From Pseudescherichia vulneris NBRC 102420 (GTDB lineage Bacteria; Pseudomonadota; Gammaproteobacteria; Enterobacterales; Enterobacteriaceae): 64,000 nucleotides of DNA. The notes below the pieces were generated by a model that was not told where the DNA came from, ran no database searches, and was given only the letters and a program-made list of their open reading frames with translations. Each line of letters starts with the position of its first letter. Within the stretch, counting starts at the first letter, position 1. Both the position numbers and the translations under genes were made by a program. The stretch lies in contig NZ_BBMZ01000013.1 of assembly GCF_000759795.1 (NCBI RefSeq), positions 124,001-188,000 of the forward strand. Reading direction: 5' to 3'. Positions 39,161-48,741 of the stretch are shown here, piece by piece.

Positions 39161-40150
39161 ATGGCCTCACAGCTTACCGATGCATTCGCGCGTAAGTTCT
39201 ATTACCTGCGTCTGTCTATTACCGACGTGTGCAATTTTCGTTGCACCTACTGCCTGCCCGATGGCTACAAGCCGGGCGGGGTAACCAACAAAAGCTTTCT
39301 GACCCTCGATGAAATTCGGCGGGTGACCCGCGCCTTTTCCGCGCTCGGCACCGAGAAGGTGCGGCTGACGGGCGGGGAACCCTCGCTGCGCCGCGACTTT
39401 ACCGACATCATCGCTGCGGTGCGGGAAAACGCTGCCATCCGCCAGCTGGCGGTGACCACTAATGGCTACCGCCTGGCGCGGGACGTGGCCAGCTGGCGTG
39501 ACGCCGGGCTGACCGCGATCAACGTCAGCGTCGACAGCCTCGATGCCCGTCAGTTTCACGCCATCACCGGGCAGGATAAGTTCCACCAGGTGATGCAGGG
39601 TATCGATGCCGCTTTCGAGGCGGGCTTCGAGAAGGTCAAGGTCAATACCGTGCTGATGCGCGACGTTAACCACCATCAGCTTGATACCTTCCTGGCGTGG
39701 ATCCAGTCCCGTCCCATCCAGCTACGCTTTATTGAGCTGATGGAGACCGGTGAGGGGAGCGACCTGTTCCGCAAGCACCACCTCTCCGGCATGGTGCTGC
39801 GCGATGAGCTGCTACGCCGCGGCTGGATCCAGAAGCTGCGCGGCCGCAGCGACGGCCCGGCGCAGGTCTTTTGCCACCCGGACTATACCGGGGAGATCGG
39901 CCTGATCATGCCCTACGAGAAAGACTTCTGCGCCAGCTGTAACCGCCTGCGCGTCTCGTCGGTGGGCAAGCTGCATCTCTGCCTGTTTGGCGACGGTGGC
40001 GTGAGCCTGCGCGATCTGCTGGCGGAAGATACCCAGCAGGCGGAGCTGGAGGCACGCATCGCCGCTGCGCTAACGCATAAGAAGCAGACCCACTTCCTGC
40101 ATCAGGGCAATACCGGCATCACGCAAAACCTTTCCTACATCGGCGGATAA
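39161..40150 (+). CDS. moaA: GTP 3',8-cyclase MoaA
   Basis: Radical-SAM enzyme that starts molybdenum cofactor synthesis from GTP. It has 329 aa. The N-terminal cluster motif CNFRCTYC and the C-terminal cluster cysteines ([18 protein letters not shown]) are present, as is the C-terminal GG tail (LSYIGG). [11 protein letters not shown] and [15 protein letters not shown] are family motifs. The start is the ATG at 39161 ([19 protein letters not shown]). The frame is open upstream through the riboswitch, but those residues are not conserved. Confidence 0.97.
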   Translation: MASQLTDAFARKFYYLRLSITDVCNFRCTYCLPDGYKPGGVTNKSFLTLDEIRRVTRAFSALGTEKVRLTGGEPSLRRDFTDIIAAVRENAAIRQLAVTTNGYRLARDVASWRDAGLTAINVSVDSLDARQFHAITGQDKFHQVMQGIDAAFEAGFEKVKVNTVLMRDVNHHQLDTFLAWIQSRPIQLRFIELMETGEGSDLFRKHHLSGMVLRDELLRRGWIQKLRGRSDGPAQVFCHPDYTGEIGLIMPYEKDFCASCNRLRVSSVGKLHLCLFGDGGVSLRDLLAEDTQQAELEARIAAALTHKKQTHFLHQGNTGITQNLSYIGG

Positions 40151-40170
40151 ACCTTACAAGGAGACAGTTT

Positions 40171-40683
40171 ATGAGTCAGGCCAGCGCAGAGTTTATCCCG
40201 GCAAGTATTGCCGTGTTGACCGTTTCCAGCCGTCGCGGCGAAGAGGAGGATACCTCCGGCCACTTCCTGCGCGACGCGGCCCATGAAGCCGGTCATCAGG
40301 TGGTGGCAAAAGCCATCGTCAAAGAGAACCGCTACGCCATTCGCGCCCAGGTTTCGACGTGGATCGCCAGCGACGAGGTGCAGGTTATTGTCATCAACGG
40401 CGGCACGGGCTTTACCGCCGGGGACCAGACCCCAGAGGCGCTGCTCCCGCTCTTCGATCGCGAAATCGAAGGGTTTGGCGAGGTGTTCCGCATGCTCTCC
40501 TTTGAAGAGATCGGCACCGCCACGCTGCAGTCCCGCGCGGTGGCTGGCATCGCCAACAACACGCTGATTTTTGCTATGCCCGGCTCGACCAAAGCCTGCC
40601 GTACCGCATGGGAGAATATCATCGCGCCGCAGCTCGATGCGCGCACCCGCCCGTGCAATTTCCATCCTCATTTAAAGAAATAA
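40171..40683 (+). CDS. moaB: MoaB, molybdopterin adenylyltransferase-like protein
   Basis: 170-aa protein of the MogA/MoaB family. The molybdopterin-binding loop VIVINGGTGFTAGDQTPEAL and the C-terminal FAMPGSTKACRTAWENIIAPQLDAR are typical. In E. coli MoaB is dispensable beside MogA. AAGGAGA precedes the ATG. It lies 20 bp after moaA and 3 bp before moaC. Confidence 0.95.
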   Translation: MSQASAEFIPASIAVLTVSSRRGEEEDTSGHFLRDAAHEAGHQVVAKAIVKENRYAIRAQVSTWIASDEVQVIVINGGTGFTAGDQTPEALLPLFDREIEGFGEVFRMLSFEEIGTATLQSRAVAGIANNTLIFAMPGSTKACRTAWENIIAPQLDARTRPCNFHPHLKK

Positions 40684-40686
40684 GCT

Positions 40687-41172
40687 ATGTCTCAACTGAC
40701 CCATATTAACGCCGCGGGCGAAGCGCACATGGTTGACGTCTCGGCAAAAGCAGAGACCGTGCGTGAAGCGCAGGCGGAAGCCTTTGTTACCATGCTCCCT
40801 GAGACGCTGGCGATGATTATCGACGGCAGTCACCACAAGGGCGACGTCTTTGCTACCGCACGTATTGCCGGTATCCAGGCGGCGAAGCGCACCTGGGAGC
40901 TGATCCCCCTCTGCCATCCGCTGATGCTCAGCAAGGTCGAGGTGAATCTTGAGGCGCAGCCGGAGCAGAGCCGGGTGCGTATTACGACCCTGTGCCGTCT
41001 GACCGGGAAAACCGGCGTCGAGATGGAAGCGCTGACGGCGGCCTCGGTGGCGGCGCTGACCATCTATGACATGTGTAAAGCGGTACAGAAAGATATGGTA
41101 ATTGGCCCGGTTCGCCTGCTGGCGAAGAGCGGCGGCAAATCCGGTGATTTCAGGGCGGATAACGATGATTAA
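40687..41172 (+). CDS. moaC: Cyclic pyranopterin monophosphate synthase MoaC
   Basis: Converts the MoaA product to cyclic pyranopterin monophosphate. It has 161 aa. The conserved active-site segments are [42 protein letters not shown] and [31 protein letters not shown]. It overlaps moaD by 8 bp. Confidence 0.97.
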   Translation: MSQLTHINAAGEAHMVDVSAKAETVREAQAEAFVTMLPETLAMIIDGSHHKGDVFATARIAGIQAAKRTWELIPLCHPLMLSKVEVNLEAQPEQSRVRITTLCRLTGKTGVEMEALTAASVAALTIYDMCKAVQKDMVIGPVRLLAKSGGKSGDFRADNDD

Positions 41173-41410
41173 GGTTCTCTTTTTTGCCCAGGTACGGGAG
41201 CTGGTGGGCTGCGATAGCCTGACGCTGGAGAGCGAGTTTCAAAGCGTTGAAGCTCTTCGTCAGGCGCTGGCCGCCCGAGGCGACCGTTGGGCGCTGGCGC
41301 TGGAAGAGGGCCGTCTGCTGGCGGCAGTCAACCAGACCCTGGTGAGCTTTGACCATCCGGTGGTGAGCGGCGATGAAGTTGCGCTCTTCCCGCCGGTCAC
41401 CGGAGGCTAA
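41165..41410 (+). CDS. moaD: Molybdopterin synthase sulfur carrier subunit MoaD
   Basis: 81-aa ubiquitin-like protein that carries sulfur as a C-terminal thiocarboxylate for molybdopterin synthase. It begins [15 protein letters not shown] and ends in the essential PPVTGG. The ATG sits inside the end of moaC; the longer open frame upstream is not the true start. moaE starts right after its stop. Confidence 0.97.
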   Translation: MIKVLFFAQVRELVGCDSLTLESEFQSVEALRQALAARGDRWALALEEGRLLAAVNQTLVSFDHPVVSGDEVALFPPVTGG

Positions 41411-41411
41411 G

Positions 41412-41864
41412 ATGAGCGAGACGCGCATTCGCGTAGGTCACGATCCCTTTAGCGTCGGCGAGGAGTACACCTGGCTGGCGGAACGCGATGAAGATGGGGC
41501 GGTGGTGACCTTCACCGGCAAGGTGCGTAACCACAATCTCGGCGACAGCGTGCGCGCCCTGACGCTGGAGCACTACCCAGGCATGACCGAAAAAACGCTG
41601 GCGGATATTGTTCAGCAGGCCCGCGATCGCTGGCCGCTGGGCCGCATCACGGTGGTCCACCGTATCGGCGAGCTGTGGCCGGGGGATGAGATTGTCTTCG
41701 TCGGCGTCACCAGCGTGCATCGCGGGAGTGCTTTTGCCGCCGGGGAGTATATTATGGACTACCTGAAGACCCGCGCCCCCTTCTGGAAGCGAGAGGCGAC
41801 GGAGGAGGGCGATCGGTGGGTCGAGGCGCGGGAGAGCGACCAGCAGGCGGCGAAGCGCTGGTAA
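41412..41864 (+). CDS. moaE: Molybdopterin synthase catalytic subunit MoaE
   Basis: Large subunit that transfers sulfur from MoaD to the pyranopterin. It has 150 aa. AVVTFTGKVRNHNLG, LEHYPGMTEK, VVHRIGELWPGDEIVFVGV, HRGSAFAAGEYIMDYLKTRAPFWKRE contain the MoaD-docking and active-site residues (Arg and Lys). The start is at 41412 (MSETRIRVG). It is the last gene of moaABCDE. Confidence 0.97.
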   Translation: MSETRIRVGHDPFSVGEEYTWLAERDEDGAVVTFTGKVRNHNLGDSVRALTLEHYPGMTEKTLADIVQQARDRWPLGRITVVHRIGELWPGDEIVFVGVTSVHRGSAFAAGEYIMDYLKTRAPFWKREATEEGDRWVEARESDQQAAKRW

Positions 41865-41922
41865 GCCGCTTTTCCCCGGATGTGTTACCCTTAGAAGCGT
41901 GTTCACTTAACAGGAGTTAATC

Positions 41923-42627
41923 ATGGACCGATTCCCACGATCCGATTCAATTGTCCAGGCCCGCAGCGGGCTGCAAACCTACATGGCCCAGGTCTACGGC
42001 TGGATGACCTGCGGGCTGTTTCTGACGGCGTTTATCGCCTGGTTCGCAGCCAACACCCCCGCGGTGATGATGTTTGTCTTCTCCAGCAAAATCACCTTCT
42101 TTGGCCTGATTATCGCCCAGCTGGCGCTGGTGTTTGTCCTCTCCGGGCTGGTGCACAAGCTTAGCGCGGCGATGGCGACCACGCTGTTTATGCTCTATTC
42201 GGCGCTGACCGGCCTGACCCTCGCCAGTATCTTTGTGGTCTACACCTACTCATCCATCGCCAGCACCTTTGTGGTGACCGGCGGTATGTTCGGTGCCATG
42301 AGCCTCTACGGCTACACCACCAAGCGCGACCTGAGCGGCTTCGGCAATATGCTGTTTATGGCGCTGATTGGTATTGTGCTGGCCTCGCTGGTCAACTTCT
42401 GGCTGAAGAGCGAGACGCTGATGTGGATAGTGACCTATATCGGGGTGATTGTCTTCGTTGGCCTGACGGCCTATGACACGCAGAAGCTCAAGCGTATCGG
42501 CGAGCAGATCGACGTGAACGACAGCGGCAACCTGCGTAAATATGCCATCCTCGGTGCGCTGACGCTCTATCTGGACTTTATCAACCTGTTCCTGATGCTG
42601 CTGCGGATTTTCGGCAACCGTCGTTAA
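41923..42627 (+). CDS. ybhL: Bax inhibitor-1 family membrane protein YbhL
   Basis: Seven-helix inner-membrane protein of the BI-1/YetJ family, thought to be a pH-sensitive calcium leak channel in some bacteria. The role here is unknown. It has 234 aa. The N-terminal VYGWMTCGLFLTAFIAW, TTKRDLSGFGNMLFMALIGI and the C-terminal aspartates in TAYDTQKLKRIGEQID and LYLDFINLFLMLLRIFG are family features. CAGGAGTT precedes the start, and a REP-like inverted repeat follows. Confidence 0.95.
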   Translation: MDRFPRSDSIVQARSGLQTYMAQVYGWMTCGLFLTAFIAWFAANTPAVMMFVFSSKITFFGLIIAQLALVFVLSGLVHKLSAAMATTLFMLYSALTGLTLASIFVVYTYSSIASTFVVTGGMFGAMSLYGYTTKRDLSGFGNMLFMALIGIVLASLVNFWLKSETLMWIVTYIGVIVFVGLTAYDTQKLKRIGEQIDVNDSGNLRKYAILGALTLYLDFINLFLMLLRIFGNRR

Positions 42628-42649
42628 CATCAGTTTGCATTAGCATTTG

Positions 42650-42681
42650 TAGCCCCGGTAAGCGTAACGCCACCGGGGTTT
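42650..42681. repeat. REP-like inverted repeat after ybhL
   Basis: CCCCGGT (42653-42659) and ACCGGGG (42672-42678) flank GTAACG in REP style, in the gap between convergent ybhL and ybhN. Confidence 0.65.
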
Positions 42682-42689
42682 ACGTTGCT

Positions 42690-43652
42690 CTATTTCTGCA
42701 TTGCCTCTTCGTTCTTTGCCCGCAGCTTTTTCGCCCGACTCTCCAGCACCAGATAGCACACCAGCGCCAGCATCAGCGGCAGGAAGTAGTAGAGCATGCG
42801 ATAGGCAAGCAGGGCGGCGATGATCTTGCCGTGAGAGACGTGCTCCCCGGCCAGCAGAGCGATAAACACCGCCTCCAGCACGCCAATCCCCGCCGGGATA
42901 TGGATAATGACCCCGGCAATACTGCTCACCAGCAGCACGCCCAGCACGAAGAAGTAGTTCACCTCCTGGCCCAGCAGCAGCCAGATAATCGCCCCCATCG
43001 CCATCCAGTTAGCGCTGGAGATCACCATCTGCGCGACGGCAAATTTAAACGATGGCAGCACCAGCTTCTGGCCCTTCACGGTCATATGCCGACGTTTGGC
43101 AAAGGCGCAGAACCAGAGGTAGGCGGCGATCATCAGCAGTAGCACAACGCCAACGATACGCAGCGTGCCCTCGTCGATGTACCAGTGTGAGGGCAGCTCT
43201 ACGATGCCGAAGGAGAAGATGATCCCGCCCAGCAGGATGTAGCCCAGCCAGTTGGTGGTAATGCTCAACGAGAAAATACGGGTGATAGTGCTGCTGGGCA
43301 GGCCGAGGCGCGAGTAGAGGCGATAGCGCATGCCAATCCCGCCCACCCAGGTGCTGAGGGTCAGGTTAAAGGCGTAGCAGACAAACGACACCAGCATCAC
43401 CTGGCGCGCCGCCAGCTTGTGCCCGCAGTAGGCGCGGGCCAGCAGGTCATAGCAGCCGTAGAGCAGGTAGCTTACCACTACCAGCGCAACGGAGATCAGC
43501 AGCGGCGTGCGGTTGTAGTTGCGGATTACGTTCCACACGTCGCCCCAGTCCACCGTGCGGGCATACACCACCAGCAGCACCGTTACGGCAATAAAGAAGA
43601 CCCAGGTCAGGATTTTTTTTGCCAGCCGCCAGCGCGGATGTGATTTGCTCAT
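42690..43652 (-). CDS. ybhN: UPF0104 / lysylphosphatidylglycerol-synthase-like membrane protein YbhN
   Basis: 320-aa inner-membrane protein with about eight hydrophobic helices, similar to the flippase part of MprF. The function is not established. The stretch STWVGGIGMRYRLYSRLGL and HIPAGIGVLEAVFIALLAGEHVSHGKIIAALLAYRMLYYFLPL are the family landmarks. Its ATG shares one base with the clsB stop (TGATG), and it follows clsB and ybhP in one operon, which suggests a role in phospholipid handling. Confidence 0.93.
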   Translation of the reverse strand: MSKSHPRWRLAKKILTWVFFIAVTVLLVVYARTVDWGDVWNVIRNYNRTPLLISVALVVVSYLLYGCYDLLARAYCGHKLAARQVMLVSFVCYAFNLTLSTWVGGIGMRYRLYSRLGLPSSTITRIFSLSITTNWLGYILLGGIIFSFGIVELPSHWYIDEGTLRIVGVVLLLMIAAYLWFCAFAKRRHMTVKGQKLVLPSFKFAVAQMVISSANWMAMGAIIWLLLGQEVNYFFVLGVLLVSSIAGVIIHIPAGIGVLEAVFIALLAGEHVSHGKIIAALLAYRMLYYFLPLMLALVCYLVLESRAKKLRAKNEEAMQK

Positions 43653-44899
43653 CAGGGATTAACCTCTCTGCTTTCCGTATCGACGCGATCCTGCGTCTCC
43701 ATTTCCGGCTGAACCGGAGGCTTTACCAGTGAAAGCTTAGGCGTATGGGCAGGCAGCCAGCCCACCATGGCCGGGAATTTTCGCAGGAAGTGGAACACCA
43801 CCACGCTTTTTGCCAGGTTCCACCAGGTGCGTTTTGGCACCATAGTTTCATCAACCCGCACGCAGTCGTTCTGCAAAATGCCGTTCAGGTTATCGCGCAG
43901 GGTCTGGTTAAAGGCACGGTCATGAATAATCAGGTTGGCCTCCAGATTAAGCGACAGGCTGAGGGGATCGAGGTTGCTGGAGCCGACGGTGGCCCAGTGA
44001 TCGTCCATCACTGCCACCTTGCCGTGCAGCGGACGGCGACGGTACTCATACACCTGCACGCCGCCCTTCACCAGGTAGTTGTAGAGCAGGCGCGCACCCA
44101 CGGTAACTATGGGCATGTCCGGCTCGCCCTGAACAATCAGTTTAACCGTTACGCCACGGCGGGCAGCATTGCGCATCGCATGCAGCAGGCGATAGCCGGG
44201 GAAGAAGTAGGCGTTGGCAATGATCACTTCGCGTTTAGCATTGGCCAGCATCTTGAGGTAGTGGCGCTCAATGTCATCCGCATGATCGTCATTATCGCGC
44301 CAGACAAACAGCGCCTGGGCCTCGCCGGGCTTGCGGTTATCCGGTGCCTGGTGACGACGGCGCTGCCGCCACCAGCGGCGGGTCTGGGCGTGCTCCGGCA
44401 GGTTCTCCAGTTCGAACTGAAGAATATCCTCAACCACCGGGCCTTCAACCCGCACGGCGTAGTCCTGCTTGGCCTCTGGGCCATAGTCGCTCATATGCTC
44501 GGCGGAGTAGTTAATACCGCCAACAAAGGCCACGGTACTGTCGATCACCACAATCTTACGGTGCATCCGGCGGAACACGTTGGTGCGCATCCCTAACAGC
44601 GGCGGGCGCGGATCGTAGTAGCGGAACACCACGCCAGCGGCGGTGAGCTGGCCGACGAACTCATCGCTGAGATCGGGCGAGCCGTAGCCATCCAGCAGCA
44701 CCTCAATATTCACGCCGCGCTGGGCAGCACGCAGCAGCACCGCGTGCAGCTTGCGGCCCACGTCATCTTCGAACCAGATAAAGGTTTCCAGGATCACCTT
44801 ACGCTGTGCATTATCGATTGCCTTGAACACAGCCGGGTAGTATTCATCACCGTTCTCCAGCAGCTGGATGCGGTTTCCTTCTCGCCATCCGCATTTCAT
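43652..44899 (-). CDS. clsB: Cardiolipin synthase B
   Basis: Phospholipase-D-family enzyme that makes cardiolipin (and phosphatidylglycerol) from phospholipids at the inner membrane. It has 415 aa. Two HKD motifs are present: [18 protein letters not shown] (about 133-150) and [18 protein letters not shown] (about 293-310). There is no clear N-terminal transmembrane segment, as usual for ClsB. It overlaps ybhP by 4 bp (ATGA). Confidence 0.96.
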   Translation of the reverse strand: MKCGWREGNRIQLLENGDEYYPAVFKAIDNAQRKVILETFIWFEDDVGRKLHAVLLRAAQRGVNIEVLLDGYGSPDLSDEFVGQLTAAGVVFRYYDPRPPLLGMRTNVFRRMHRKIVVIDSTVAFVGGINYSAEHMSDYGPEAKQDYAVRVEGPVVEDILQFELENLPEHAQTRRWWRQRRRHQAPDNRKPGEAQALFVWRDNDDHADDIERHYLKMLANAKREVIIANAYFFPGYRLLHAMRNAARRGVTVKLIVQGEPDMPIVTVGARLLYNYLVKGGVQVYEYRRRPLHGKVAVMDDHWATVGSSNLDPLSLSLNLEANLIIHDRAFNQTLRDNLNGILQNDCVRVDETMVPKRTWWNLAKSVVVFHFLRKFPAMVGWLPAHTPKLSLVKPPVQPEMETQDRVDTESREVNP

Positions 44900-45657
44900 A
44901 GATGTATCTCCGCGCTCAGTGGGGCATGATCGGACAAATGACGCCAGTTACGCAGCGGCAGCGCCGTAGGCGCGCTGGCGTTGGCGTTCTTAACGTAAAT
45001 ACGGTCAAGACGCAGCAGCGGCAGGCTGACCGGAAACGTACGCGCCGGTCGGCCCTTTGCCCGGGTAAAGATCTCTTCCAGGCCCGCCTGCTTTTTCAGC
45101 GGGTAGTTTGCTTTGACCCGCCAGTCGTTAAAGTCGCCCGCCACCAGCACCGGCTCCCCTTCTGGGAAGGAGTTAACCCACTCCGCCAGCATGGTGAGCT
45201 GGGCCTGGCGATGCGCCTCGCGTAAGCCCAGATGGACGCAGATAACGTGAATAGGGCGGTTAAGCTGCGGCGGCACAATACGACAGTAGAGCAGGCCGCG
45301 TTTTTCGCTGCCGTCGACAGAGACGTCGCGGTTCTCATAGTGCACTATCGGATAGCGAGAGAGCACCGCGTTGCCGTGATGCCCTTCAGGATAGACGGCG
45401 TTACGTCCGTAAGCGAAGTCGCTCCACATCGTATCGGCCAGAAATTCATAGTGGGTGGTATCGGGCCAGTTTTCCACATGCAGCGGATGGACCTCGTGCG
45501 CGCCCATCACCTCTTGCAGACAGACGATATCCGCGCCGACGGTACGAACCGCGTCGCGGAGCTCTGGTAAAATAAAGCGTTTGTTAAACGCGGTGAAACC
45601 CTTGTGCGTATTAATCGTAAGAACTTTTAAAGAGAATGGCCGATTCTGTTCTGTCAT
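44896..45657 (-). CDS. ybhP: Endonuclease/exonuclease/phosphatase-family protein YbhP
   Basis: 253-aa protein of the EEP (DNase I-like) fold with unknown substrate. The metal site is visible in [38 protein letters not shown] and [11 protein letters not shown]. In some bacteria the family acts on lipids (sphingomyelinase-like), which would fit its overlap with clsB and ybhN; that link is inference. It is divergent from ybhQ. Confidence 0.93.
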   Translation of the reverse strand: MTEQNRPFSLKVLTINTHKGFTAFNKRFILPELRDAVRTVGADIVCLQEVMGAHEVHPLHVENWPDTTHYEFLADTMWSDFAYGRNAVYPEGHHGNAVLSRYPIVHYENRDVSVDGSEKRGLLYCRIVPPQLNRPIHVICVHLGLREAHRQAQLTMLAEWVNSFPEGEPVLVAGDFNDWRVKANYPLKKQAGLEEIFTRAKGRPARTFPVSLPLLRLDRIYVKNANASAPTALPLRNWRHLSDHAPLSAEIHL

Positions 45658-45790
45658 CTTGTATCCCGCCAGTGACGCTGTCCTGTTGGAAATAAAGTGT
45701 AGTATCTGTCACAAAAAGATGCGGCCTTACGGATTTTTCCGTAAAGTCCGGTACTCTCAATAACAGATAAAATTCTTCAGGAGAAAATCC

Positions 45791-46201
45791 ATGAAGTGGC
45801 AACAGCGTATTCGTGTCGCAACCGGCCTCGGTTGCTGGCAGATTGTGTCGCATTTCATCGTCGTGGCGGCGCTGGTAATGGGCTGGATGAGTGGGGCGCT
45901 GGTGCGCGTCGGCTTGAGCCTGTGCGTAGTTTACGGCGTCACGGTGCTGCTGATGCTGGCTCTGCAACGTCATCATGACGGGCGCTGGCGTGAGGTAGGC
46001 GATTTTCTTGAGGAGCTGACCACCTCCTGGTATTTCGGTACCTCTATCATTGCCCTGTGGCTGCTCTCCCGCGTGCTGCACAACGATCTGCTGCTCGCGC
46101 CGGTAGGGGTGGCGATCCTTGCCGGGCCAGCGGTGCTCTCCCTGCTGACCAAAGATAAGACGCTACGCAACGTTCCGCCTGAACATCGCATAGGCCACTG
46201 A
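45791..46201 (+). CDS. ybhQ: Inner-membrane protein YbhQ
   Basis: 136-aa protein with about four hydrophobic helices ([67 protein letters not shown]). The function is unknown. AGGAGAAA precedes the ATG. Its 3' end overlaps ybhR, on the other strand, by 39 bp. Confidence 0.92.
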   Translation: MKWQQRIRVATGLGCWQIVSHFIVVAALVMGWMSGALVRVGLSLCVVYGVTVLLMLALQRHHDGRWREVGDFLEELTTSWYFGTSIIALWLLSRVLHNDLLLAPVGVAILAGPAVLSLLTKDKTLRNVPPEHRIGH

Positions 46202-47269
46202 TCCCGTCGTGGCCGCAATAACCAGCAGCGGCCACAGGCTTCCCCAGACAATATCCAGACTCGCGTCCTTGAGATAGATCTGCTTGGTGATATCGGTAAA
46301 GTGGCGAATCGGGTTAATCCACGTCAGATGCTGTAGCCAGACCGGCATATTCTCCACCGGCGATACGTAGCCGGAGAGCAGGATCGCCGGCATCATAAAG
46401 ACAAACACGCCGATAAACGCCTGCTGCTGCGTAGCGCACAGCGCGGAGATCAGCAGGCCAAAGCCCACCAGCGACAGCCCGTAGATCAGCATGGTGAAAT
46501 AGAAGAGCAGCAGCGATCCGGCGAAGGGGATCTGGTAGGCCCAAATACCTATCCCGAGCACGATGCTGGCCTGGAAGGTGGCGACAATCAGGGCCGGAAC
46601 CGCCTTACCGACAAAAATCTGCCAGGTGGCGAGGGGCGAAACCAGCAGCTGATCCAGCGTACCCTGTTCCCGCTCGCGGGCCACCGACAGCGAGGTGACA
46701 ATCATCACGCCGATGGTGGTGATCATGGCAATCAGCGACGGCACCACAAACCACTTATAGTCGAGATTGGGGTTATACCAGTTACGTACCACCAGCTCGC
46801 TGTTGTTGGGCTTCGCTTTTCCCGTCATCAGCTCCTGCTGATAGTCCTTTACTACCTGCTGAAGATAGTTGGCGGCAATCTGCGCGCTGTTGGAGTTACG
46901 CCCGTCGAGCAGCAGCTGCATCGGCGCGGGCTGGAAGGTATCGAGATTACGCGAGAAGTCCGCCGGGAAGCGCACCAGCAGCAGCGCCTTTTGCGTATCG
47001 AGGGTGGGCCGGATCTCCTGCGGGCTGTGTAGCAGCAGGACATGGGTAAAGGCTTTGGCGCGGGCAAAGCGCTGGGTCAGCTCCACCGAATGTCTACCGC
47101 TGTCTTCGCTATAGATGGCGATAGTGGCGTTGGTCACCTCCAGGGTGGCGGCAAAGGGAAACAGCAGCACCTGGATCAGCACCGGCACAATCAGGATTGC
47201 CCGCGTCTGCGGCTCCCGCAGCAGGGATTGCAGCTCTTTGCGAATCAGCGTCCATAAGCGGTGAAACAT
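46163..47269 (-). CDS. ybhR: ABC exporter permease YbhR
   Basis: Permease of the YbhGFSR drug exporter (ABC-2 type), linked in E. coli to cefoperazone/chloramphenicol sensitivity and cation transport. It has 368 aa. One N-terminal helix ([17 protein letters not shown]) is followed by a periplasmic domain and five C-terminal helices. The ABC-2 signature [31 protein letters not shown] is present. The start is [17 protein letters not shown] at 47269. The open frame upstream runs into the REP array. It is last in the operon and separated from ybhS by that array. Confidence 0.94.
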   Translation of the reverse strand: MFHRLWTLIRKELQSLLREPQTRAILIVPVLIQVLLFPFAATLEVTNATIAIYSEDSGRHSVELTQRFARAKAFTHVLLLHSPQEIRPTLDTQKALLLVRFPADFSRNLDTFQPAPMQLLLDGRNSNSAQIAANYLQQVVKDYQQELMTGKAKPNNSELVVRNWYNPNLDYKWFVVPSLIAMITTIGVMIVTSLSVAREREQGTLDQLLVSPLATWQIFVGKAVPALIVATFQASIVLGIGIWAYQIPFAGSLLLFYFTMLIYGLSLVGFGLLISALCATQQQAFIGVFVFMMPAILLSGYVSPVENMPVWLQHLTWINPIRHFTDITKQIYLKDASLDIVWGSLWPLLVIAATTGSVAYAMFRRNVA

Positions 47270-47292
47270 AGTGTTATCCTCTTTTTTCGCAG

Positions 47293-47585
47293 ATGCATCC
47301 TGTAGGTCGGGCAAACGCAGTGCCGCCCGGCATGACGGAGTCAACAGATAAACGCCCGGTGGCGCTACGCTTACCGGGCCTACAACCGCACCATGCATCC
47401 TGTAGGTCGGGCAAACGCAGTGCCGCCCGGCATGACGGAGTCAACAGATACACGCCCGGTGGCGCTTCGCTTACCGGGCCTACAACCGCACCATGCATCC
47501 TGTAGGCCGGGCAAACGCAGTGCCGCCCGGCATGACGGAGTCAACAGATACACGCCCGGTGGCGCTACGCTTACCGGGCCTACAA
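47293..47585. repeat. Three tandem 100-bp REP/BIME units between ybhS and ybhR
   Basis: Units start at 47293, 47393 and 47493 with an exact 100-bp period. Each reads ATGCATCCTGTAGGTCGGGC, then AAACGCAGTGCCGCCCGGCA, then a linker with GACGGAGTCAACAGATA, then GCCCGGTGGCGCT, ending TTACCGGGCCTACAA. They contain two inverted REP arms per unit and differ by only a few substitutions. They fill most of the 338-bp gap between two genes of one operon. Confidence 0.93.
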
Positions 47586-47607
47586 GGTAACCACATCGGC
47601 ATAAGCA

Positions 47608-48741
47608 TCAATCCAATCGCCGTTTGGTTTTCAGCCACGTCAGGCCGATAAACATCACCGCTGACGCCAGCAAAAACAGCGTATTTACAATCAGCACCAC
47701 CGGGATATTGCCCGCCAGAAACAGGCTTTGCAGGGTGCTAACGAAATAGCGGGCCGGAATAATCCACGTCACCGCGCGGATCACCGCCGGCATGCTGTCG
47801 ATCTGAAAGATAAAGCCCGACAGCATAATCGACGGCAGAAACGCCGCATTGAGCGCCACCTGCGCGGCGTTAAACTGGTTGCGGGTCACGGTGGAGATAA
47901 GCAGCCCCATCCCCAGGGTGCTGAGCAAAAACAGGCTGCTGATAAAAAACAGCAGGATCAGCGAGCCGCGGTAGGGCACGCCGAGGATAAACACCGAGAC
48001 CAGCATGCAGAGCAGCATCGCCAGCATGCCGAGGAAGTAGTAGGGGATCAGCTTGCAGAGCAGCAGCTCGACGCGGGTCACCTCTGTCGAGAGCAGGGCC
48101 TCCATGGTGCCGCGCTCCCACTCGCGAGCGATCACCAGCGAGGTCAGGATGGCCCCGATCACCGTCATGATGATGGTCACCGCGCCGGGGATAATAAAGT
48201 GCTGGCTGATGGCGGCAGGGTTAAACCAGTAGCGGGTCTGGACGTCGATCAGCGGCTCAAAGGTTTCGCCCCGATCCTCCGCCCGCTGCATCTGCCACAG
48301 CTGCCAGATCCCCTCCGCGTAGCCCTGTACGAAGTTAGCGGTGTTCGGCTCGCTGCCGTCGGTAATCACCTGAATGGGCGCATCAACGCCGGGGTGCGCC
48401 ATGTTGGCGGCGAAATCCACCGGGATCACCACCATGCCGCGTATGCGTCCGGCCTGCATTTTGGCAATCAATTCCTGACGGCTGTCGCTGATGGTGGCAT
48501 CGATATAGGGCGAACCGGTCATGGCGTGGGCGAAGTCCAGCGCCTCTTCGCTGCGCTGCTCCAGCAGGATCCCCACCCGCAGACGGCTGGAGTCGAGATT
48601 AATGCCGTAGCCAAAGATAAAAAGCAGCAGGAGAGGGATCAGCACGGCAATCAGCCAGCTGCTGGGGTCGCGTACGATCTGCCGCGTCTCTTTGATGCAG
48701 AGGGCGCGGACTCGCCGCCATGACACTGCGTTAGTGCTCAT
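47608..48741 (-). CDS. ybhS: ABC exporter permease YbhS
   Basis: Second ABC-2 permease of the YbhGFSR exporter. It has 377 aa. An N-terminal helix ([18 protein letters not shown]), a large periplasmic domain and five C-terminal helices are visible, with the signature [31 protein letters not shown]. The ATG at 48741 has AAGGAG at the right distance; an ATG at 48747 is too close to it. It overlaps ybhF by 11 bp. Confidence 0.95.
   Translation of the reverse strand: MSTNAVSWRRVRALCIKETRQIVRDPSSWLIAVLIPLLLLFIFGYGINLDSSRLRVGILLEQRSEEALDFAHAMTGSPYIDATISDSRQELIAKMQAGRIRGMVVIPVDFAANMAHPGVDAPIQVITDGSEPNTANFVQGYAEGIWQLWQMQRAEDRGETFEPLIDVQTRYWFNPAAISQHFIIPGAVTIIMTVIGAILTSLVIAREWERGTMEALLSTEVTRVELLLCKLIPYYFLGMLAMLLCMLVSVFILGVPYRGSLILLFFISSLFLLSTLGMGLLISTVTRNQFNAAQVALNAAFLPSIMLSGFIFQIDSMPAVIRAVTWIIPARYFVSTLQSLFLAGNIPVVLIVNTLFLLASAVMFIGLTWLKTKRRLD

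Noticed and set aside
47293-47585. Tandem repeats considered as CRISPR or a satellite
   Set aside because: Units of 100 bp with inverted REP arms and no unique spacers; they are BIME units.
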